A DNA stretch of 64,000 nucleotides from Heterodera schachtii (lineage: Eukaryota > Nematoda > Chromadorea > Rhabditida > Heteroderidae): assembly GCA_023374025.1 (NCBI GenBank), contig SIJG01000209.1, positions 59,376 to 123,375 on the forward strand, read 5' to 3'. The position numbers and the translations under genes were made by a program. Below are positions 12,146 to 23,738 of this stretch, piece after piece; positions within the stretch are counted from its first letter, which is position 1, and the number at the start of each line of letters is the position of its first letter. The notes beneath the pieces are model-generated. The model saw only the letters and a list, made by a program, of their open reading frames with translations. It was not told the DNA's origin and searched no databases.

Positions 12146-13014
12146 TCGATCCTAAAAAAGTATCAATGGGGCGTTCCTAAAAAAGTATCAATGTGGGCGA
12201 TCCTAAAAAAGTATCAATGGGGCGTTCCTAAAAAAGTATCAATGTGGGCGATCATAAAAAAGTATCAATGGGGCGTTCCTAAAAAAGTGTCAATGGTAAT
12301 AAATAATTAAATTTAATAATTGTTAATACAAATATTTTAGAATAAATAAAATATTTTATTTTTTAATTAATTTTAGACCGATTTTCAATTTCATTAATGT
12401 ACAATTGAAAAGTATCACAATAATATTTAAAATTATTATTCCAACTGTTATTTCGACTGCATAAATTTTAAAAATTCAGAATTTTGCTTTAAATTTGAGA
12501 GTAGAGTTTTAATTCAAAATTATAAAGAATTTAATAAATCGTGGCGGCTTGCTTAAGGCCTAACAAGCGGAAAAAACACTTTTACCAGCTTGCTTTCCAA
12601 AAAAAACATAAAAAAGTTAAAATTGATGACCAACGATCATTGTTTGCGTGTGCAGTATTGCTTCCAATAACATATCCTGCAACCACGCTGCCGATGATTA
12701 TTGGTGTCAACACGGCAGTCACTGCCCCAATTATGAGCCCAACACTGATTAAGTCTCGTTCACTTCGAGATTTGGCATTAAATTTAAAACAAAATGACAA
12801 ATTTTATATTATTTTTTTAAATTTATCTTTAAATTTGATGGTTATAATTAATTTAATTATTTATTATCATTGATACTTTTTTAGGACCCACATTAATACT
12901 TTTTTAGGAACGCCCCATTGATACTTTTTTAGGATCGCCCACATTGATACTTTTTTAGGATCGCCCACATTGATACTTTTTTAGGAACGCCCCATTGATA
13001 CTTTTTAGGATCGA
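12146..13014. mobile_element. 869-bp non-autonomous TIR element inserted in env
   Basis: The left TIR (12146-12296) and right TIR (12868-13014) are inverses, each built of six ~25-bp units with core CCTAAAAAAGTATCAATG, alternating GGGGCGTT and TGGGCGAT linkers. Both outermost ends read TCGA, so a 4-bp TCGA target duplication with TIRs starting TCCTAAAA is possible. Against this, the envelope frame matches on both sides only if nothing or a multiple of three is left. No transposase is present. Multi-unit ends of this kind often serve as transposase binding sites. A second, right-hand part of this element is at 18156-18599. Confidence 0.8.
12582..12800 (-). pseudogene. Possible captured exon inside the TIR element
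   Basis: A minus-strand frame of about 70 codons lacks an ATG. Its middle is one long hydrophobic segment (GLIIGAVTAVLTPIII...VVAGYVIG, about 27 residues), preceded by a charged SRSERD stretch. Codon third positions are mixed, unlike the A/T-rich body around it. The right edge of the peptide ends in CAAGCTG|GTAAAAGT, which would fit a 5' splice site. Fragments captured by MITEs look like this, but I do not recognise the source. An identical copy is at 18167-18385. Confidence 0.3.
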
Positions 13015-16000
13015 CCTAGCACCGGCTACTGTTTCTCCGTAAGCTGCGGTAAATTTTCCACTGATGATTTCCGCTTGTTCGTAGTCGCACATTTTGCATT
13101 CATCTCCAGAGCACGTTGATTTCCATATCAGAGTCGTGTTGTCTTCCAACTGGCAGAATTCAGCAGAGTACTGACAGTTTTGGACTTGGTGGACTGGCGA
13201 AAGCATTTGCAGGTTGTGCCGTTTGACGAATAGGGTTGCTGGTTGAGTAAAGCAGTTCGTCGCCGTGCTGATTTGTTCTCCTTTGAACAGTCCGGCGACT
13301 GGTCCGGGAAAGTTGACTTCCAACTCGTCGTTTGTCGACCACAGCTGCCCTCCGTGGTTCGTCATTTCAGACTTGGCGAATGGGCATTCCTGGTGAATGG
13401 CCATTTGTTTGCAGATCCGCTTGTTGACCGGTGGAAACTCCTTCTCGATGGTGACGAACTTGTCTGCCAAAAGATTGGTGTAATAACGCTCCGTGGTGCG
13501 TTTGATGGAGCAATGCCACGCGGAGCCAATCTGCTCTGGTCTGATGCTTTTGGCGTAGAGCTCAATTGCGAGATTGTGCCATTCCGCGGTGAGTGATGGT
13601 GGGGGACGACAAAATGGTGAGCTCTCGGGGCCCTTGAGTTCCCAAATCGTGCTGCCCCTGTCGGAACACCAGAAAACATCCGCGCCGTCACGGTTCGTTC
13701 CCAAGTCTCTTTTCGCTGATTTTGCCGATTTGCTTGTGCCAGGAGGTGCCGTTGCGTCCGTGTGTTGGCTTCTTGATCTCGTGACGTATTGGATTCGGGT
13801 TCGTCTTGTCGTCCGAGTTGATGCGCTGGTTGTTGGAGTCCATCTTTGCCTGGTGGTAGTCATCGGTGCCCATGTTGTCGTTGTCCATGGACTTGTCTTC
13901 GTGGTGGCCATCGGTGTCCATGTTGTCGTTGTCCATGGACTTGTCTTCGTGGTGGTCATCATTTCAGTTTGAGTTTTTGTGCTGTACCACGACGAAGTTA
14001 CTGGTGGGAGTGCGGTACTCAAAGTGCTTGTTGGTTCAAATGGCGGTGCAGTAGTGAGTGTGCTGTAGTGCGCGGATACCATTTGAAGGAATCGTTGAGC
14101 ATTTTGGCTTAATGAGGCACGATGAATGCGTAGCGGAGCCGCTGCTGTTGGCTGAAGGAACAACAGCCCGAACATGCTGATGAGCATCAGCATGTTTATT
14201 GTGTTTCTGGACATAAGCCCACTGCTGCTTGCGGCTGATGTCGAAGGCGTCGGATCAATTTCCATGATTTCGTCTTCTTCTCGCGCCAAAATCATGTCGG
14301 TCAATTGTCTCGCTTCACCGGTTCGCCGGTGGTAGACGAAAAAGCCTGCCTTGGCCGCCTTGGCCAGCTGGTAGCATTCGTTCTTGTTTTTGAGCCATGT
14401 TTTTTCCTCTGTTTTTGCCAACACGATGGTGAGTTGAATGTCCGTCTTTGCGAGTTCTCGGACGTACGGAGTGATGCCTTTAGCCAAGTCGCTTTCATTG
14501 GCCAAGTAGCAGAAAATGATGTGCTGTACATCAGGTCCGGGGGATAGATGAAGTTTGTCCGAGGCATAGTGCGTGAACCATTGAGTCCTCGATGCGTTCG
14601 CCAATTCTTCTGCCGCCAGATCTCCAACGCAAATGATTTCGTGGTTGCTGTAGTGCTGGTTTGCTATCGCTGCTTTTGTTCGAGAAGCGACATTTGCGGT
14701 GAACTTGTTGAGGTTTTCGAGCCAATTTTCGAATTCGGTTGCTTCATTTCCTTCCATTGAGATTGGCCTGAGCTTTATCGGTTCAAATTGGTTCAGCTGC
14801 ATTAATGCTCCAAAGTGATCACACGAAGAGCTCCATTGCTTCAGTAGATCAATGAGCGGTGCCTGCTTAACGAGTTGCCGATTTTTGGCGACGAATTGCT
14901 CTTTCCAAAATTTCTCGGCCAACTGCTTCGGTGTCAGGATGGACGGCATTACGTATTCCTCGTGGAGGACGACTGCCTCGCTCCGAAGATTTAAGAGTCG
15001 TTGGACCAAGTCGAAAAGCATTGCGTTGATCAGGGAACTTGCTTCACAGTCTTCGAATCCGCTCAATTGCTTTTTGCGAGTTGAAGCAATTTGTTGATAG
15101 GTGCATTTGGCACAGCTTTCGTGACGTCCACCAGAACATTCGGTTAAAATGTTATAACCGACGTATTGTTCTCCTTTTGGCCAGCTTTGTTGGTAGCATT
15201 CAATGCGCAATTCTTCCGGTTCTGGAATGTGCGGTGCTAGTGGGGGAGTGTGTCCCGCTCTCCGGACTCGTCGCTCGTTTTCTTCTTGAAGCTCTGAGGA
15301 CGAAACTTCCTCCATGACGATGATTTCTGGTTCAGGTTCGCTTTCAGGAACCGGTGGGCCATGGAAGACCATTTCTTCTGGTGTCAGATTGGTGTAGTGG
15401 CCTTCTTTGAATCGGACGTTCACGGATGGTCGAGTGCCACCGAGGAATTCAGATGGTTCGACCATTTTTCCTTTCTGGTCGTGCAAAGTCCATCCTTGGG
15501 TTTCGAGCTGATGCAGCTCCCGGGAAGTGCGTCCGTTGTTCCATAGAAACTGCCAACTGTCGTTGCCGTAAATTCGTTGACAGTACGTAAGCAGTACTTC
15601 GTTGTGTTTTGGCATGTCCTCGATTGGTCGACCTTTTGTTTTCTCTTTCATCAATTCGGCCTTCTTTGCACTCCAAAATGATCGTGCTTCTTCTCTTTCT
15701 TTGCGCGATGGTTTTTTGAATGCTTCTTCCGCTTCTTTTCGCTTTTCAGCTCGCTGCTGATCGTGGATTTCTCTCTCCTTCTGTTGCTCCTCTTTTTCTG
15801 CTTCCGTTTGTGCAGATGCCCTTGGTAAGTCGGCGAGCTTTTGCTTCAGTCTGTCTGATGTCTTTGTTCGTGCCTTCTCACGTTGTTTCTTCGCTATTTT
15901 TTGCTCGAATTCCTTTTGGACCGGTGGCGGCGCCTTTTCCACGGCGCGGCTTTCGTTGATAGCTTCCGTCGTTGCCTTGCTTCCGCCTTCTTGCTCTGAG

Positions 16001-18147
16001 ATGGCGCAAAACAGCTTGCGAAGTCCGGAGTCTTGTAACTCCCTTCTTTTGCGACGCGGTCCTTGAAGAGGGCTGTGCTGTTGCGGGATCGGCCGAAGAA
16101 ATGCCCGTTTGCGTTTCGGAATGCGGAATCTGTTTTTCGGCTGCGGCATTTCATCCTCGCTGCCGGCGAGAGAGACGCTGTCGATGTCGTTGTCCAAGTT
16201 GCTCATGACGAAGTCGGTGAAGTGTGTTTCTGGAAATTCGGGTTGAATTTCCAGACTGTAGAGCTGATTGACAGCTCTCCATTTTTCTTTCCCATTGTGG
16301 GAAATCAGAGCAGAACGGGATTTGTTATCCCGCCCTATTTGGACTTTAAGGACCCGGGCCAAGCTCCAGACTGATCGCGGATTTGCTTCTTTTTCAACAA
16401 GCACAATGTCTCCTTTGTTAGGAGTTTGCTGTTCGTTGTTCAATCGTTGATTTGCACGTTCACGCAGTGAAAGGAGATATTCGGATCTCCAAATTTCCCA
16501 GAAGCTATTCAGTCTCGAATCTGCCTTCTGAAGCATTGTTTTCAGCTTGTTGGGATTTGGCGTGTAGTCTGGATCTTCCGGATCCGTTGCCATTGACAGA
16601 AAATTCGTTTCCGTTGATCCGTACGGGATCAGAAAATTGACCGGTCTGAGTACCGGGTCTGGTTCTCGATCTGACTCAAAAGTCAGCGGACGATGGTTGA
16701 CAATTGCTTCGATTTCAACGACGAGTGTGCCGAATTCGTCGAATGTGAGAAGTCTGCGTCCAATGCTTCTTCTCAAAGCATTTTTGGTAATGTCGATCAG
16801 TCGTTCCCAAGTGCCACCTTTCCATGGCGCATGGGCTGTGTTGAAATTCCAAGTGATTCCTTGATGAGCCAGCTGTTCTTGCACTTCGAGTGTGAGTAAG
16901 TCCGTAGTCCAATTTTCCTTGATGACCTTGGCTCCAGCGATGAAATTTGTCCCTTGGTCGGACAGGATGACTCTTGGTACGCCGCGTCGGGCGGCAAATC
17001 TCCGGAACACGCGGAGAAAGGCTTCGGCAGAATAGTCATCTGCCACTTCCAGATGAATTGCTCGGATGACGAGGCAGGTGAAAAGTGCGACATACACTTT
17101 CACAGTTTCGGGGCCTCTCTTCACTTTTAGTGGACCAAAGTAGTCAATACCAGTATTGTTGAAGGGTCGTGTCTCGTTGACTCGCTCTTTTGGCAGATTA
17201 GGAGCTTCGGGATAAGCGTATGGCTTTAGCTTTTCCTTTTTGCATGCCAAGCACCCAATACGGCTTGAGTAGAGGGCATTTTGGACCGTTTGTCTGCCTC
17301 GTGGAATCCAAAATTTCTCGCGGATTTTAGATAGAAGAATCCTCGGTCCACAATGCTTGTGAATCCGATCGTAGTGGACAATGATGAGTTTGGTTGTCCA
17401 TGCTTCGGCAGGCAGAAATATCGGATTTTTGCTTTGGATGGGAAGGTTGGCATTTCCCAGCCGTCCTTGGCATTTCAATGTTTCCAGAGGCTTAGACTTG
17501 AAAAGCTTCAAGTTATTGATGACTGATTCCGAGGGCCAATGTTGCAGTTGTGTTTCGATCAGCATCCATTCGTCGGCTATTTCCAATTCGTTTGCCGTTA
17601 ATGGTCCTTTTTCCGACTGATGTCCATGTGTGAGAAGCGGACTGTTCGTCGGTTCTGGATTTTGTCTCTTCTGAAGCATAGTCACCGCGAAGCGGATGAC
17701 GTGAGCAGCGGTTGCTCTGAGACGATTCCAATTTGAGAAGCGCTCAAATTGGATTGCAGGAACGAATTCTTCGCGCTGTTGTACGGCATTACTCCATTCG
17801 ACAATGGGAGGTTCCGTCACTTCCCTTATTTCATCGCCGGGGGTGTAAGTGACGTTTGATTCCGGCCATTGGCTAACTTTGGTTAGCCATGCTGGGCCGA
17901 ATCGCCAAAGCAATGACGATTGGAGACTCTGTGGGTCTGTTCCACGTGAAGCGATGTCTGCCGGATTTTCATCCGTTCGGATGTGCATGACTTTGAAGCG
18001 TGCTTCTATGATTTTCTTCAGTCGATTACTGACGAATCTGTCGTATTTCCGTTCCTCCTTGAGCCTTTCGATTGAACATTGGCTGTCTGTCCAAAGTACA
18101 ACTTGTTGGTCGTTGAAGTTGAGTTGAGTTTGGACGAACTTGGTCAC
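12955..18147 (-). pseudogene. Duplicated integrase-to-envelope ORF (copy A)
   Basis: An open frame of 1730 codons without a true start: it begins inside RNase H, just before the WTDSQ motif, because the duplication cuts there. In order it encodes the rest of RNase H, the H2C2 finger (His near 17376), the integrase core with Asp near 17145, Asp near 16959 and Glu near 16806, the DUF5641-like domain, a Lys/Glu-rich coiled-coil stretch, the unassigned region, the hydrophobic segment near 14205, the Thr/Ser-rich stalk and the Cys-rich ectodomain. It stops within the right TIR. About 25 residues differ from copy B; one is Gly to Asp just after the integrase Glu (WERLID instead of WERLIG). It has no promoter or ATG and is unlikely to be expressed on its own. 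Confidence 0.85.
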
Positions 18148-18155
18148 TTTGACGA

Positions 18156-18599
18156 AAAAAACACTTTTACCAGCTTGCTTTCCAAAAAAAACATAAAAAA
18201 GTTAAAATTGATGACCAACGATCATTGTTTGCGTGTGCAGTATTGCTTCCAATAACATATCCTGCAACCACGCTGCCGATGATTATTGGTGTCAACACGG
18301 CAGTCACTGCCCCAATTATGAGCCCAACACTGATTAAGTCTCGTTCACTTCGAGATTTGGCATTAAATTTAAAACAAAATGACAAATTTTATATTATTTT
18401 TTTAAATTTATCTTTAAATTTGATGGTTATAATTAATTTAATTATTTATTATCATTGATACTTTTTTAGGACCCACATTAATACTTTTTTAGGAACGCCC
18501 CATTGATACTTTTTTAGGATCGCCCACATTGATACTTTTTTAGGATCGCCCACATTGATACTTTTTTAGGAACGCCCCATTGATACTTTTTAGGATCGA
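18156..18599. mobile_element. Right-hand fragment of the env TIR element
   Basis: Identical as far as I can see to 12571-13014, including the six-unit right TIR (18453-18599) and the captured-exon-like frame. The left half is missing because the duplication breakpoint lies inside the element. It joins RNase H sequence of copy A directly on the left. Confidence 0.85.
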
Positions 18600-21500
18600 C
18601 CTAGCACCGGCTACTGTTTCTCCGTAAGCTGCGGTAAATTTTCCACTGATGATTTCCGCTTGTTCGTAGTCGCACATTTTGCATTCATCTCCAGAGCACG
18701 TTGATTTCCATATCAGAGTCGTGTTGTCTTCCAACTGGCAGAATTCAGCAGAGTACTGACAGTTTTGGACTTGGTGGACTGGCGAAAGCATTTGCAGGTT
18801 GTGCCGTTTGACGAATAGGGTTGCTGGTTGAGTAAAGCAGTTCGTCGCCGTGCTGATTTGTTCTCCTTTGAACAGTCCGGCGACTGGTCCGGGAAAGTTG
18901 ACTTCCAACTCGTCGTTTGTCGACCACAGCTGCCCTCCGTGGTTCGTCATTTCAGACTTGGCGAATGGGCATTCCTGGTGAATGGCCATTTGTTTGCAGA
19001 TCCGCTTGTTGACCGGTGGAAACTCCTTCTCGATGGTGACGAATTTATCTGCCAAAAGATTGGTGTAATAACGCTCCGTGGTGCGTTTGATGGAGCAATG
19101 CCACGCGGAGTCAATCTGCTCTGGCCTGATGCTTTTGGCGTAGAGTTCAATTGCGAGATTGTGCCATTCCGCGGTGAGTGATGGTGGAGGACGACAAAAT
19201 GGTGAGCTCTCGGGGCCCTTGAGTTCCCAAATCGTGCTGCCCCTGTCGGAACACCAGAAAACATCCGCGCCGTCACGGTTCGTTCCCAAGTCTCTTTTCG
19301 CTGATTTTGCCAATTTGCTTGTGCCAGGAGGTGCCGTTGCGTCCGTGTGTTGGCTTCTTGATCTCGTGACGTATTGGATTCGGGTTCGTCTTGTCGTCCG
19401 AGTTGATGCGCTGGTTGTTGGGGTCCATCTTTGCCTGATGGTAGTCATCGATGCCCATGTTGTCGTTGCCCATGGACTTGTCTTCGTGGTGGCCATTGGT
19501 GTCCATGTTGTCGTTGTCCATGGACTTGTCTTCGTGGTGGTCATGATTTCAGTTTGAGTTTTTGTGCTGTACCACGATGAAGTTACTGGTGGGAGTGCGG
19601 TACTCAAAGTGCTTGTTGGTTCAAATGGAGGTGCAGTAGTGAGTGTGCTGTAGTGCGCAGATACCATTTGAAGGAATCGTTGAGCATTTTGGCTCAATGA
19701 GGCACGATGAATGCGTAGCGGAGCCGCTGCTGTTGGCTGAAGGAACAACAGCCCGAACATGCTGATGAGCATCAACATGTTTATTGTGTTCCTGGACATA
19801 AGCCCACTGCTGTTTGCGGCTGATGTCGAGGGTGTCGGATCAATTTCCATGATTTCGTCTTCTTCTCGCGCCAAAATCATGTCGGTCAATTGTCTCGCTT
19901 CACCGGTTCGCCGGTGGTAGACGAAAAAGCCTGCTTTGGCCGCCTTGGCCAGCTGGTAGCATTCGTTTTTGTTTTTGAGCCATGCTTTTTCCTCTGTTTT
20001 TGCCAAAACGATGGTGAGTTGAATGTCCGTCTTTGCGAGTTCTCGGACGTACGGAGTGATGCCTTTAGCCAAGTCGCTTTCATTGGCCAAGTAGCAGAAA
20101 ATGATGTGCTGTACATCAGGTCCGGGGGATAGATGAAGTTTGTCCGAGGCATAGTGCGTGAACCATTGAGTCCTCGATGCGTTCGCCAATTCTTCTGCCG
20201 CCAGATCTCCAACGCAAATGATTTCGTGGTTGCTGTAGTGCTGGTTTGCTATCGCTGCTTTTGTTCGAGAAGCGACATTTGCGGTGAACTTGTTGAGGTT
20301 TTCGAGCCAATTTTCGAATTCGGTTGCTTCATTTCCTTCCATTGAGATTGGCCTGAGCTTTATCGGCTCAAATTGGTTCAGCTGCATTAATGCTCCAAAG
20401 TGATCACACGAAGAGCTCCATTGCTTCAGTAGATCAATGAGCGGTGCCTGCTTAACGAGTTGCCGATTTTTGGCGACGAATTGCTCCTTCCAAAATTTCT
20501 CGGCCAACTGCTTCGGTGTCAGGATGGACGGCATTACGTATTCTTCGTGGAGGACGACTGCCTCGCTCCGAAGATTTAAGAGTCGTTGGACCAAGTCGAA
20601 AAGCATTGCGTTGATCAGGGAACTTGCTTCACAGTCTTCGAATCCGCTCAGTTGCTTTTTGCGAATTGAAGCAATTTGTTGATACGTGCACTTGGCACAG
20701 CTTTCGTGACGTCCACCAGAACATTCGGTTAAAATGTTATAACCGACGTATTGTTCTCCTTTTGGCCAGCTTTGTTGGTAGCATTCGATCCGCAACTCTT
20801 CCGGTTCTGGAATGTGCGGTGCTAGTGGGGGAGTGTGTCCCGCTCTCTGGAGTCGTCGCTCGTTTTCCTCTTGAAGCTCTGAGGACGAAACTTCCTCCAT
20901 GACGATGATTTCTGGTTCAGGTTCGCTTTCAGGAACCGGTGGGCCATGGAAGACCATTTCTTCTGGTGTCAGATTGGTGTAGTGGCCTTCTTTGAATCGG
21001 ACGTTCACGGATGGTCGAGTGCCACCGAGGAATTCGGATGGTTCGACCATTTTTCCTTTCTGGTCGTGCAAAGTCCATCCTTGGGTTTCGAGCTGATGTA
21101 GCTCCCTGGAAGTGCGTCCGTTGTTCCAGAGAAACTGCCAACTGTCATTGCCGTAAATTCGTTGACAATACGTAAGCAGTACTTCGTTGTGTTTTGGCAT
21201 GTCCTCGATTGGTCGACCTTTTGTTTTTTCTTTCATCGATTCGGCTTTCTTTGCACTCCAAAATGATCGTGCTTCTTCTCTTTCTTTGCGCGATGGTTTT
21301 TTGAATGCTTCTTCCGCTTCTTTTCGCTTTTCAGCTCGCTGCTGATCGTGGGTTTCTCTCTCCTTCTGTTGCTCCTCTTTTTCCGCTTCCGTTTGTGCAG
21401 ATGCCCTTGGTAAGTCGGCGAGCTTCTGCTTCAGTCTGTCTGATGTCTTTGTTCGTGCCTTCTCACGTTGTTTCTTCGCCATTTTTTGCTCGAATTCCTT

Positions 21501-23738
21501 TTGGACCGGTGGCGGCGCCTTTTCCACGGCGCGGCTTTCGTTGATAGCTTCCGTCGTTGCCTTGCTCCCGCCTTCTTGCTCTGAGATGGCGCAAAACAGC
21601 TTGCGAAGTCCGGAGTCTTGTAACTCCCTTCTTTTGCGACGCGGTCCTTGAAGAGGGCTGTGCTGTTGCGGGATCGGCCGAAGAAATGCCCGTTTGCGTT
21701 TCGGAATGCGGAATCTGTTTTTCGGCTGCGGCATTTCATCCTCGCTGCCGGCGAGAGAGACGCTGTCGATGTCGTTGTCCAAGTTGCTCATGACGAAGTC
21801 GGTGAAGTGTGTTTCTGGAAATTCGGGTTGAATTTCCAGACTGTAGAGCTGATTGACAGCTCTCCATTTTTCTTTCCCATTGTGGGAAATCAGGGCAGAA
21901 CGGGATTTGTTATCCCGTCCTATTTGGACTTTAAGGACCCGGGCCAAGCTCCAGACTGATCGCGGATTTGCTTCTTCTTCAACAAGCACAATGTCTCCTT
22001 CGTTAGGAGTTTGCTGTTCGTTGTTCAACCGTTGGTTTGCACGTTCACGCAGTGAAAGGAGATATTCGGATCTCCAAATTTCCCAGAAGCTATTCAGTCT
22101 CGAATCTGCCTTCTGAAGCATCGTTTTCAGCTTGTTGGGATTTGGCGTGTAGTCTGGATCTTCCGGATCCGTTGCCATTGACGGAAAATTGGTTTCCGTT
22201 GATCCGTACGGGATCAGAAAATTGACCGGTCTGAGTACCGGGTCTGGTTCGCGGTCTGACTCAAAAGTCAGCGGACGATGGTTGACAATTGCTTCGATTT
22301 CAACGACGAGTGTGCCGAATTCGTCGAATGTGAGAAGTCTGCGTCCAATGCTTCTTCTCAAAGCATTTTTGGTAATGCCGATCAGTCGTTCCCAAGTGCC
22401 ACCTTTCCATGGCGCATGGGCTGTGTTGAAATTCCAAGTGATTCCTTGATGAGCCAGCTGTTCTTGCACTTCGAGTGTGAGTAAGTCCGTAGTCCAATTT
22501 TCCTTGATGACCTTGGCTCCAGCGATGAAATTTGTCCCTTGGTCGGACAGGATGACTCTTGGTACACCGCGTCGGGCGGCAAATCTCCGGAACACGCGGA
22601 GAAAGGCTTCGGCAGAATAGTCATCTGCCACTTCCAGATGAATTGCTCGGATGACGAGGCAGGTGAAAAGTGCGACATACACTTTCACCGTTTCGGGGCC
22701 TCTCTTCACTTTTAGTGGACCAAAGTAGTCAATGCCGGTGTTGTTGAAGGGTCGTATCTCGTTGACTCGCTCTTTTGGCAGATTAGGAGCTTCGGGATAA
22801 GCGTATGGCTTCAGCTTTTCCTTTTTGCATACCAAGCATCCAATACGGCTTGAGTAAAGGGCATTTTGCACCGTTTGTCTGCCTCGTGGAATCCAAAATT
22901 TCTCGCGGATTTTGGATAGAAGAATCCTCGGTCCACAATGCTTGTGAATCCGATCGTAGTGGACAATGATGAGTTTGGTTGTCCATGCTTCGGCAGGCAG
23001 AAATATCGGATTTTTGCTTTGGATGGGAAGGTTGGCATTTCCCAGCCGTCCTTGGCATTTCAATGTTTCCAGAGGCTTAGACTTGAAAAGCTTCAAGTTA
23101 TTGATGACTGATTCCGAGGGCCAATGTTGCAGTTGTGTTTCGATCAGCATCCATTCATCGGCTATTTCCAATTCGTTTGCCGTTAATGGCCCTTTTTCCG
23201 ATTGATGTCCAGGTGTGAGAAGCGGACTGCTCGTCGGTTCTGGATTTTGTCTCTTTTGAAGCATGGTCACCGCGAAGCGGATGACCTGAGCAGCGGTTGC
23301 TCTGAGACGATTCCAATTTGAGAAGCGCTCAAATTGGATTGCAGGGACGAATTCTTCGCGCTGTTGTACGGCATTACTCCATTCGACAATGGGAGGTTCC
23401 GTCACTTCCCTTATTTCTTCGCCAGGGTTGTAAGTGACGTTTGATTCCGGCCATTGGCTAACTTTGGTTAGCCACGCTGGGCCAAATCGCCAAAGCAATG
23501 ACGATTGGAGACTCTGTGGGTCTGTTCCACGTGAAGCGATGTCTGCCGGATTTTCATCCGTTCGGATGTGCATGACTTTGAAGCGTGCTTCTATGATTTT
23601 CTTCAGTCGATTACTGACGAATCTGTCGTATTTCCGTTCCTCCTTGAGCCTTTCGATTGAACATTGGCTGTCTGTCCAAAGTACAACTTGTTGGTCGTTG
23701 AAGTTGAGTTGAGTTTGGACGAACTTGGTCACTTTGAC
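18156..23738 (-). repeat. 5.58-kb tandem duplication, copy B
   Basis: The partner of 12571-18153. This copy stays joined to upstream pol, so it belongs to the long gag-pol-env frame. Its right boundary at 23738 lies in the RNase H coding region, after which unique pol sequence follows. Confidence 0.9.

Larger units (their letters stand above)
12571..18153 (-). repeat. 5.58-kb tandem duplication, copy A
   Basis: Every base lines up with 18156-23738 at a fixed offset of 5585, without indels. Copy A covers the right half of the TIR element, the envelope N-terminal half, the unassigned region, integrase and part of RNase H. By eye there are 90-100 substitutions. None were seen in 12571 to about 13445, nor in the last ~250 bp. 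The junction to copy B carries two extra bases (GA, 18154-18155) or, equally, one added A in an A run. Confidence 0.9.

Noticed and set aside
13243..17620. Plus-strand frames opposite the pol-env frame
   Set aside because: They are shadows of the long minus-strand coding region, repeated at the same offset in copy B.
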